Of a stretch of DNA of 64,000 bases, positions 21,459 through 31,100 are shown piece by piece (the first letter of the stretch is position 1; each line of letters starts with the position of its first letter). The DNA lies in contig JAILWY010000001.1 in assembly GCA_022113835.1 (NCBI GenBank), forward strand, positions 16,856,501 to 16,920,500, read 5' to 3'. The translations under genes and the position numbers were made by a program. This DNA is from Atopsyche davidsoni. Its lineage: Eukaryota; Arthropoda; Insecta; Trichoptera; Hydrobiosidae. The notes beneath the pieces were generated by a model that saw nothing but the letters and a program-made list of their open reading frames with translations, did not search any database and was not told the DNA's origin.

Positions 21459-23107
21459 ATGATGGCGAGGTCCCTATTCGTCTGCTTGGCCCTCGGCTGG
21501 GCGTGTGCGGTCAGAGCGGCGCCTCTGCTAGGTTTTAACGAAGATCTTGAAGATTCGGCGATTGTAGAATCAACTGTCAGAGAAGTGAGAGCTCTAAAGG
21601 TTAGTATATTAGTCATAGTATACATTTATAAAAATTATATATATCATTAACAATATCAAATACAATGCACACAAATAACGTTCGAAAATCTAAGGGAAGC
21701 CAAAAACAGGCATAGTACCCGTCAATAGTATTTTTAAAAACAATAATTGTAATAATGATCCAAAAGCCCCTCGACCTGGAGCCGGCGCCGGCCAACTTCC
21801 ACAAGAGCTACGGCTCCGGAGACAAGGGCGACATCGGCTACACCCGCCAGAAGGCCGACAAGGGCCAGCTCGGCTACCAGAAGTTTGATTCTTTCCACAA
21901 AAAGGGAGGAGATTCTTATGGATATGAAAAGCACGACTCTTTCGGCCTAGACGAAAAGAGCGGGACCGACCACCACCGAGATAAAGCAGATTACAAGCAA
22001 AAGAAAGATGATGGAAAAAAGGGTAACGCTATATATATATACTTTGAATCGATAAGTGTACAACAAATCTGACTAGCTTAAGTTGTCGACTATTTATTTC
22101 CATTTCAGCCGAGTACCGAGAGGCACCGGAGGATGAATCTTACGAAGTCGTCGAAGAAAGGTAGAATAAATACTCTTTATTTAATTACTAGAAATGTAGC
22201 TCGTCATAAAATGACGTATTCGATGAACGATGCAATAGTGTTTGAACATATGTTTGGCTGACAATTAGATGAATATTTGATTTCATTTTGTACATATATA
22301 TTTTGAATAACCGGATATTAATTTCGAAAGCAAAGCCATTCTAGGAAATATCACATTTCGTGTCACAAACAACGAATCACTTTCACTGCACTGTTCTTTA
22401 TTAGATGCAGTCTTTATCACGTTCAATTGTGCTATTCTTTTTTAATTACGTTTGCTGTGCTTAGACGGTGTTATTTTTTTAGGATGCATTTTAAGTTATT
22501 AATGATGTGATTAATAATTTCTAACGCAACTAAAAAATAAAATTGGTACTTGTGTCAAGCTGACATAAATTGGAAATTTCTTAGAAGCATCATATTTTGT
22601 TTTTTTGTAAAAATTCTAAAATTGAAATTCTCGCTGTGAACAACATAATCATATAATTCGTACATAAAGCATATTTGATAGTTTTATTTAATTAATTTAT
22701 GAATGACAATATTATCCTATGACAATATTATCCTATCGTCTTGAAATTCGGCACATAACTGCGGAAAAATTTACTGAAATTACGTGCAAAAAATCAGCGT
22801 TGTATCTTTTAAGATATTCTGTAGAGAACCAAAAAATGAAACATACACACCCACCCACACACAATGGATATTATTATAGTAGATATGTGGTGCTGTTGAA
22901 TACGATTAACTTGGACTCTTACCCAGCGATGGAGATGCCGAAGAAGCCGACGACGAAGGCGAGGGAAGCCGCGAGGAAAGCTCGGACGATGGGAACTCGA
23001 AAGAGGACGACGGAAACTCGGGGTCGGGACACGACGAGGCGGACGCCGCCAACTACGAGAACCCCGAGAGTTATTCGTACGGAAGCGGAAGTGAATATGA
23101 TTTTTAA
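21459..23107 (+). CDS. Secreted DUF4779-like protein (4 exons, 209 aa)
   Basis: Exons are 21459-21599, 21767-22022, 22109-22160 and 22927-23107 (stop TAA); phases join exactly (0, 1, 2) to give 209 residues. Exon 1 is a signal peptide: MMARSLFVCLALGWACAVRA, with cleavage likely after ARA. Exon 2 is rich in Lys, Gly, Tyr, Asp and His, with repeats such as DKGDIGY, DKGQLGY and SFHKKGGDSYGYEKHDSF. Exons 3-4 form an acidic Ser/Gly-rich tail ending SYSYGSGSEYDF. The DKG.GY / KHxxY style and exon phase match the gene at 1307-4453, so I read them as paralogues of the insect DUF4779 group. The function is unknown; extracellular matrix or metal-binding roles are guesses. The acceptor before exon 2 (AATGATCCAAAAG) has almost no pyrimidine tract, the weakest joint. 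A short Helitron lies in intron 3. Confidence 0.82.
22188..22883 (-). mobile_element. Short non-autonomous Helitron (family 2) in intron
   Basis: On the - strand it begins TCTACTATAATAATATCC after an A and ends with hairpin CGTCATTTTATGACG, then GAGCTACATTTCTAG before a T. The copy at 53451-54103 (+) has the same ends and interior. Internal motif: a short duplicated ACAATATTATCCTATG near 22708-22735. It encodes nothing. Confidence 0.85.
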
Positions 23108-23166
23108 ATTGCTCGTATTGTTCCTGCGAGAACAAAACTAATTCATTATGAAAATTATTAACTAAT

Positions 23167-23172
23167 AATAAA
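23167..23172 (+). terminator. Candidate poly(A) signal
   Basis: AATAAA 60 bases after the stop of the second DUF4779-like gene. Confidence 0.45.
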
Positions 23173-23186
23173 TTATCAATAATTTT

Positions 23187-23300
23187 GACAGAGTACTCGG
23201 TGGAATTCCATTTTAAATAAAATACTTGAGTGATTTTTCCCCATGTAAATTTTTATTTGTGACCGGTTTCGCCAACCTTTCGCGTTGGCATTAGTAGTTA
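23187..23300. repeat. Foldback MITE half-copy
   Basis: TTTTGACAGAGTACTCGGTG, GAATTCCATTTTAAATAAAA and GTGACCGGTTTCGCCAACC run up to GCGTTGGCATTAGTAG. This is the left half of the family palindrome, just past the poly(A) signal. Confidence 0.65.
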
Positions 23301-23652
23301 ATTTAAAATATTAAAATAATAAATTGTTGATGTTCAAATTTACTCATAAGTACCTAATCTAACTATTTTAATAATATTAACATTGTTATTTAATTAAAAA
23401 TATATTGAATTAAAATAAAAATGCAATATAAATTTGTATGCTTTATTTGAAAACAATACAACACAATGATTAAATAATGATACGGTTAAACATGAAAAAA
23501 AATATATTCGTGTTAATCGTTAATTTTATTCGATCTTATTGGTCATTTTTTTCCAACCTGAAACCTAACCCAAGACATGCTTTCAAAGATGAAGCTTTGG
23601 TGGAATAGTGCAGCATTCGCAACGCGCAGAGTGACAGCCGCTCGCGAGGGAG

Positions 23653-23702
23653 TGAGTGAGGGCGAGAGAGAGGGCGAGAGCGAGAGCGAGAGCGAGAGAG
23701 AG
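23653..23702. repeat. (GAGAGC)n purine tract
   Basis: Short imperfect GAGAG(A/C)G repeats in the presumed upstream region of the EGF-like gene. Confidence 0.7.
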
Positions 23703-23882
23703 GCTCCGCCGGTTCGAGAGAGTGGCAACACCGATAGTACTATTATTTGGATTTTAGGTTTGACGTTTCATTGTCGTTTCTGTTTGCCGCTTTGTGCCCT
23801 CGCCAATTTATCACCGGCTAAGTACTATACGAACGGAAGATAGTCACTGTCAATGTGCATATGAACAAAGCACTCCGATACA

Positions 23883-24414
23883 ATGTATATCTTGATTGAA
23901 ACCACAATATTTACATTATTTGTAAGCGCTTGTGCCTCCGGTAAGTACGCCTGAATTTGATAGAATAAATTGATTAATAGCTATCGCATATCTCCTTCGT
24001 TGATAAAATTTATGTAACGTAACATGTTGTATCTTCTATTCTGCAGTGCTAACCGCGGCTTGCGAAATCACTAAACTATCGTCTTGTGGTAAAAATCAAC
24101 TATGTGATGTAATAAAAAAACAATGCGCCTGCCTAGATGGATACAAACACAATCCTGCGAGTCTATCTCGAGATGAATTGTGTCTCGATGCTCTGCCGCC
24201 GTCAAATTCGCTCGACCCGTCGGAATCATCTCACTCTAGTATTGCAATAGCGTTCATGTTAATAACATTTATTTTACTGACGAGCGCCACAGTGCTAGCG
24301 ATCCGAAGATATTCATTAATTCATTGGTTAATGCAAAAAATAGCTTCAAGAGATAGTGGTGTTATGTATGAAGATGTAATGATCGGACAGGATGATCCTC
24401 CAATCACTGCCTAA
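23883..24414 (+). CDS. Single-pass membrane protein with EGF-like ectodomain (141 aa)
   Basis: Exon 1 (23883-23940) gives signal peptide MYILIETTIFTLFVSACAS. Exon 2 (24047-24414) follows CTGCAG with matching phase. The mature ectodomain has six cysteines spaced C-x7-C-x5-C-x5-C-x-C-x14/15-C, the EGF-like pattern with a CxC pair (CACLDGYKHNP). A Ser/Pro linker and one transmembrane helix follow (IAIAFMLITFILLTSATVLA), then a basic stop-transfer IRRYSLIHW and a 40-residue cytoplasmic tail ending MIGQDDPPITA. I do not recognise a named orthologue. The topology (extracellular N-terminus, single TM) is well supported; the biological role is unknown. Confidence 0.78.
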
Positions 24415-25987
24415 TAGAAAATCCCCAGTAGTCGCTTAGTTATAAAAATAAGTAAATAGTAAATCCAATTATAAATTTAACTATTTCGAGATCTCACTAT
24501 AATACACAGATAGATAATTGATTTCGGTTAAATACCTATCTGATATCTCTATACTGTGTAACTCTTTTCTATTATGTATGTATATAGTAGTGAAATGTTT
24601 TGTGTACTTTGGAAACTAGGAGGAAGATCACCTTCAAGATACCTGCGATGTTTTGACCAGTATGAATGTAGAACTCTTTTAACGCATTACAGTCAAGATA
24701 AAAAAAGTTATTTAAAGTAGACACAATAAACTCAAGTACCCTATGAAATCACTAATTTCTAAATCAATTCACATTTTAATTATTTCAAAGCTATATCACA
24801 TGTAATTTTACTTTCCCAAAATAATTACTATGCTAGATTTGATTTTCTTTTGTCAAGTTACAGACTTACAAATATTGAGAAACATTAAATAGAAAATATA
24901 TCATACTCTAGAACTTGACTAACTACAAATATCAAAAGGTACTCAAGGCGATTTATTTTATTTGATATTTAATATATTTAAAAAATTATTAACGAGCCAC
25001 TTCGTGCAAAATTGTTTATTTAAAATATGACATATAATTACTGTGACTTGTAACTTTGAACTTTTATACAAACCGGTAACTTTACATATCCTGAAAACTT
25101 GAAACTATGAAAATGTTACTATGAAAATGAAATTAAGATTCTTAAAAATGAAATTTCTGGTTCCAATGCGTGTATATAATATTTCTATAGTGTTTCCAAG
25201 ATAGCTTTTTATATTTTAAAATGACTATTATTTTCATAAGATGATTTGCAATATGTACAGTCATTGAGTGTTCTTGTGAATAGCGGATTGTTTGGTGTTG
25301 ATTATATTTAAAAAATTGATATTTCTATCTTATTCCATTTTAAGCAAATTGAAATAAAATATTTTCATAAAAAATGTAGCATTTATGAACAATTAGCCAC
25401 TTTATCTTAAAAATGGGGCACATGGCTTAGTCTTCAATGATTATTTATAAACCTCACATATTATTTAGGATATTTAATTGAGATGTGACTGAATTGATTG
25501 ATAAATAATATAAATATTTTAATTATTATAACATATTATTTAAAATATTTGACAAATAATGTAAGTAACTGCTTAGGAAATGTAAATAGTCATTAAAATT
25601 CACCTTCATTTATTTTATAAACTAGATTTCAAATAAATAAAACTGTGATACAGTGTGATTTTCATTGCCACTTTTATTACACTCACTTGATCTAATTAAA
25701 TAAATGAATTACTAAAAGCCTTAAGATACGACGATGAGGTGTGCTTGAAGATTGCTGAGATTGTAAGTATAAGCAGGGACTTCCATTTGCTGCATTCAAA
25801 AATAACTGAAATCAACACAACATCAGCCAATTTATTAAAATATCTAAAAAATGTTTTCCATTAAAAGTCTTTTAAAAATAGTGCACTGATTACAAGTATT
25901 TGGTACCTTTTGAATTTGGTTTTATCTTGTAAGAGATAATAAATATCATCATTTATACACGTATCGTGAATTGTAACTGATAACATT
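24415..25987 (+). other. 3' UTR and flank of the EGF-like gene
   Basis: No further coding sequence seen. AATAAA occurs at 24725-24730 and again at 25632-25641, so the 3' UTR may be 0.3 or 1.2 kb. Confidence 0.45.
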
Positions 25988-26070
25988 AGGGAGGCCATCT
26001 CCTAAATCAATGTTTTTGAAAATTTGTTACAAAAAATCTACTGCACCAATCAAAATAAAGTGAGCATTAA

Positions 26071-27079
26071 CCCTTTGAACTCCTATGTCGAACTGGAATC
26101 GACATCGTGTCTATTCACGCCAACTCCTATGTCGAACTGGGCTCGACATTCTACAGTGTTTGGCAAAAGTATATTTATTATTATTGTTATTACTATTATT
26201 TTATCAAATCTTTTTTGTGTGTATTGTGAAAGACATATATAAGTAATTTCGTGATATTTTGGTAAGTTATTAAAAGTATTATTAGCTAAATATTTAAAAG
26301 AATGTAGCACTTTTTATGATTTGTCACTCGACGGAGGCGGGCGGTTGCCGCCGTAAATAGTCAGGTAGCAAGACCCTTCAAACAATAACAGCTACCGAGT
26401 ATGTTTATTATCTATGAACAGTTAGTTAATAAAATAATATAAATATGGGCGGGGTGGATGTCGCAGACCAATACGCAACATCCTATTGTTTTAAGCGAAA
26501 AACATTAAAATGGTGGAGAAAACTGTTTATCTGGGGTCTAGAAACCTCCATAGTAAATGCATATATATTGTATAAAGAATTCAATAAGAATGCAAATACA
26601 ATAAGCCATAAACCATTTAGAGAAAAGTTGTTACTGGAGCTCAGGCAAAATCAGGCCGATTATCCACAGGTGACACTGTTCAGCGCTTAGATGTAAAAAG
26701 TCATTTTATATTTTCTAATTCTCAGAAAAAACATAAAAATTGCATGGTGTGTTCCAATAGGTATGTTCCTGGAGGAAGAAGAGAAACCACATTCTATTGC
26801 GAGACCTGTAATAGGAAGCCGGGCCTCCATCCAGGAGAATGTTTAAAAAAATACCACACCAAAATAAATTTTAAACTTTAAATTGTATGCAAAATAAATT
26901 ATTGATAGACTCTTATCTCTTTTGATTTTATTACCTTACAACTAAACAATCATAACAATATCATAAAAAGATATTATTAATTTGTTTTATGACTGTAGCA
27001 ATAACATCTAATTTATAATAAAAATCTCATAATTACCTGAGTTGCTAAACGGAAAAAAAAAATTAAAGAGTGCAAAGGG
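26071..27079 (+). mobile_element. Truncated piggyBac element with TTAA duplication
   Basis: TTAA (26067-26070) then CCCTTTGAACTC at the left. GAGTGCAAAGGG then TTAA (27080-27083) closes the right, so both terminal repeats and the TTAA target match piggyBac. A 19-bp inner repeat (ACTCCTATGTCGAACTGG) occurs twice near the left end. Only the C-terminal part of the transposase remains. Confidence 0.9.
26445..26881 (+). pseudogene. piggyBac transposase C-terminal remnant
   Basis: Starts with GGVDVADQYATSYCFKRKTL and KWWRKLFIWGLETSIVNAY, the conserved block around the last catalytic Asp of DDE_Tnp_1_7. After a one-base frameshift near 26690 comes a Cys-rich zinc-finger tail (CMVCSNRYVPGGRRETTFYC, then CETCNRKPGLHPGECLKKYH). 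The first two catalytic Asp regions are deleted, so it is non-functional. Confidence 0.85.
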
Positions 27080-27571
27080 TTAAAAAAAAAAGCTTGCAAG
27101 TAAAAATACACCTTTTTTGTCAGTACAGCTGACTCAGAAATCGAAAACGAAGTGAATCGTATCATTTCATTTATTTAATTGTCACTTTATTTTTCTATAT
27201 TTAAATTGATTTTTTACAGAATATTAAAAAAATTACATTGAATAATTTTTTTGATTAATGTCCTTTTTTAAAGTAAAATAAAGTCTTAAGGATAAAATGG
27301 CGAATATGTAATCTTTTAATTCCAATTTAAAACAGGACTCTAAAATGCTTAGGGTTCTTGAACCTTCAGTTTTTATAATCTCCAAAATGGTTAAACTTCA
27401 CTCGGGAAAACACATATTTCTCATATTAAAAGTAAATTTATAAGAAATAAAATAATCTCTTGTGTAGAAGAAGGAATGTATCTAACTTTTTGCATTAAAT
27501 TTTTTTTAATGGTGCAGTAGATTTTTTGTTACATATTTTTAAAAAACATAAATTTTTGAGATAGCCCCTTT

Positions 27572-28167
27572 AAGCTGTCTAAATATATACACTATAATCT
27601 TATAAATATTTTTCAATTTATTGAGAGCATTCAATTTTACTGTAGCGTATACTATTTTCATAGCGTATACTACTAGTATAATAGTCTACATTTTTTAAAA
27701 GTATAATTAAGTGAAATCAATTATTTAATTTGAGTACCAAAAATATTCATATCATTGTCTGATAGACATTTAAAATTTTGCAACATTCTGATTTTTTTCT
27801 TCTTCAATCATATGTATTTCTTTACATAGTACACAGAAATATTTCGTCAACTAGACCCCCAGAGAAAAAAGACCCCCCTAACTATTCAGATTAGGAAGAA
27901 TCAATATATTGTGTCAAAAGATTGCGTGAAGCCAATATTGTAATTTGTGCTAGAGATTGGTGTTTTCAAAAAGATTATACAATACTCATGTGAAATTGAA
28001 TAATATTGTTGAAATTTTTACACTTATAATTCCAAAATTATGTTATCAATGCCAAAAATTGAAGCTTTAAAAAGGTTACTGCCCATTTCTTACATTCAAA
28101 CTATATTGCAGCAATCAGTTTTTTAATTAAAAAGAATATAGTCTGTGCACAGTTTAAATTAGTAAAT
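27572..28167. other. 3' flank of ARV1
   Basis: AT-rich. No exon recognised in either direction. Confidence 0.45.
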
Positions 28168-31100
28168 TTACACTGGAAATGGGAATCGACTTAACTGGAA
28201 TACTTTAAATTGTGTTATAAAAATGTCATTACCGCAACATGATTCCTCTTTCAATTTTACATTAAAATAATCCAGCAGGTCCTTACAAAGATATTGTTTA
28301 ATTCTAAATACCAAATATTCAACTGCAATTTTTTTAGGTGGTAGTAATTGATACCAGAGTAACTATTCTGTAAGACTATAATTTTTACTTTTACTTAGCA
28401 GTAACTTGGGTTCCAACATCGATTCTTTATAAAATTTTGAGCAGTTCTATTTTCCAAATTGATTTTTTTATTTTTATATTGCAACATAAATCAATCAATC
28501 AAATATCATAATGCTTTCTTTCAAATTAACTATTTTTTATAATCTAATACTGACCTGAATGAATGCTTGTCAAGGCAAGCATAGTATATCCACAAACCAG
28601 AAACGAATGAACAGAAGTGTCGTGATCTCCTCCCCATATGAGTGAAGGGATCATCAAGAGGTTCCCCATTCCTCCGAGTGTCATACCCTTGAGCAACAAT
28701 ATAAATTCAACTGAAAAATATTAGGGTATTTTTTGATCCATACAATTAATTGCAATTTATTATTATTTCAGCACAAGTTTCATAATAATCAATACATAGC
28801 ACAGAGCCTCCCCGCTCTCCTCATTCTGTTGCTTGTGCATGGCTACCATTCTGTACCCTGAGCGTGTAAAGGATCGGTAATGGAGTAGTGGACTTGGAAT
28901 GATTGTGGAGGGATGTGCTCTGAAAGTATCTTGTCGAGGTGGGGGGGCTCCTGATATTGTTTCTGTAGCTTGCTGCAGAAGGAGTATCAGATCTAACAGC
29001 CAGAGCTTTGTAAGGAAAGGATTAAAAATAATACTATTGGGCAGCAGCAATACGCAGACTTTTCCTTCCAATCTAAAACTGCTGTGTAGAAGGACCCGGG
29101 GACCCACTACATTATTTTCCCCTTAGAAAACTATGACCACTGATTATATACTCAGTGAAATGGTCGACAACCTACTCTGATGGCACTTGATGAAGAGACA
29201 CAAAGAAATTATTGAATTTTAAAAATATAAATACAACTGACCTTCGTTTTCTCTTATACTAAACAATCTAAAAAATATGGAAGTGACGAATGCTGCTGCA
29301 ATATATATTAACATTCCTGAAATACATAAAAACATATTTCACATTAATTTGAGTAACTTGAGTTTACACAAATCATCAATGAATATGGAAAGTTTTGTAA
29401 ATCCATACACTTTCTTAGATTAAGTAAATTGTGTATATATATATTGAGTATTATAAACCAGGTAAAGTCTACGTATGCTTACCAAAAGATACACAGCAAA
29501 ATGTTAAGTATATTCCTTTTTCTATTAAAAATGGATCATCTGTATTATTTCTATTAATATTACTAAACTTGGAAACACACTTATTGTCATTTCTTTCCAT
29601 TGTATTTTTTCCGTCACTTAAATGATTATGCTCATTTTTATCTCTGAAAAAAAAAATATTAATAAAAACATGTATATTATTAAAATGTTCGAAAATAGAT
29701 TCATGTTTTATTTACTTACTGTTTACAAACCTCTTCTGAAAATGATTTACTCTCGTATTCATATTCTAAAGTAGAGTTTTGAACATATTTTTGTAAGGCG
29801 AGTTCTTGTGACCAGTCAACATAAGTTTCCATTAAAATTAAAACAATTAATAACTTCCAATATACCTGCAAACCCAACAAAAGATAGAATAAAGTATATT
29901 ACAAACACGTAGGACACGAAAGAAGTTTTTAGATAGGCTGGAGGTTATTCCTTTGCAATAACCTCATATCTTGCATCTGTGCATCGTCGTACCGATCTTC
30001 ACCCGACACCAAAGCCAATATAATCCTAGGGAAACATGACCTTCCTGCATAGTTTGAAATTACTTTTTCTCTGCAGAATTATTGCTCACAACATATATGT
30101 ATTTCAGATGTTGAAACTAATATTGTGAATATTTTAAATAAAATCATTTTGTGATTTTTCCACGTTTAATTTTATTGGTGATGGGTTCGCCAACCTTTTA
30201 TGTTGGCATTATCAAACTGAGTCAGTTTTATAATCTAAGACTCAGTTTGATAGTGCTAAAGTGAAAGGTTGGTGAAACTGGTCACCAATAAATAAAACTT
30301 GTGGAAAAATCACAAAAGTATTTTATTTAAAATATCAAAATAGAATTACACCAGGTACTCTCTGACAAAAATATTGAATATTTTATACTGTGAACATAGA
30401 AACTCAAGGGGCTTCGTAGAATATTATTTGTCAGCACTATTTCGTAGAATACTATAAACTTCACATTGGATACTCTGTAATATTTTATTATAAATTATTT
30501 AAAATTACAAAAAGTACTCATTATTCATAAAAATGAAGCTCTACTTAAGTTAAGCTATTAAAACTTAACTTAAGTTTTAATTATTATAACTCAGTTAATA
30601 ATACAGTTATAATATTCTTATATAAAAATTATTTAAGTGTTTTATTTTTATTTGTAACCGGTTTTGCCAACCTATCTTGTTAGAATTTTCAAACGAAGTG
30701 AGGATGTGTAAGTTTTGAGTATACAAAAAACAAATTGTTTGAGGGAAATATTGATTGTTTAAGAGGGATGCAATTATTTTCCCGTGATAATTTAAATGTA
30801 ATGTGAATTTAATTAATTAATTTTTGAAATGTCAAGGATATAGGTTGGCAAAACCGGTCGCAAATAATAAAAAAAACGTAAAAAATCCAAAGAAGAATTT
30901 ATATTTTAAAATATCAAAATGGAATTCCGAGTACTTTTTGTCAAAAAAAATTAATCTAATACAGTTATAATCTAATTTGGCAAACAAATGCACAAATTAT
31001 GAAAAATGTCAATGTTAAAATATAAGAATATTTAAAATTTCCAGTAAGCAGACACTTCAAGATAAAACATCAATATCTATAAAACAACTGTAGTAAAATA

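Larger units (their letters stand above)
25988..27571. mobile_element. Non-autonomous TIR element interrupted by a piggyBac
   Basis: The left end (GGGAGGCCATCTCC... then TTACAAAAAATCTACTGCAC) is inverted at the right end (GTGCAGTAGATTTTTTGTTA ... GAGATAGCCCCTT). The arms are about 65 bp and imperfect; the most conserved part is a perfect run of about 23 bp. The piggyBac at 26071-27079 splits it. The superfamily is not assigned. Confidence 0.65.

Noticed and set aside
22719..23141. 140-codon frame ending beside the last exon of the second DUF4779-like gene
   Set aside because: It runs through the Helitron and reads the terminal exon in another frame (Arg/Thr-rich); the phase-matched exon at 22927-23107 is preferred.
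28763..29126. Open frames inside ARV1 intron 5
   Set aside because: No domain; they lie between exons that join in phase without them.
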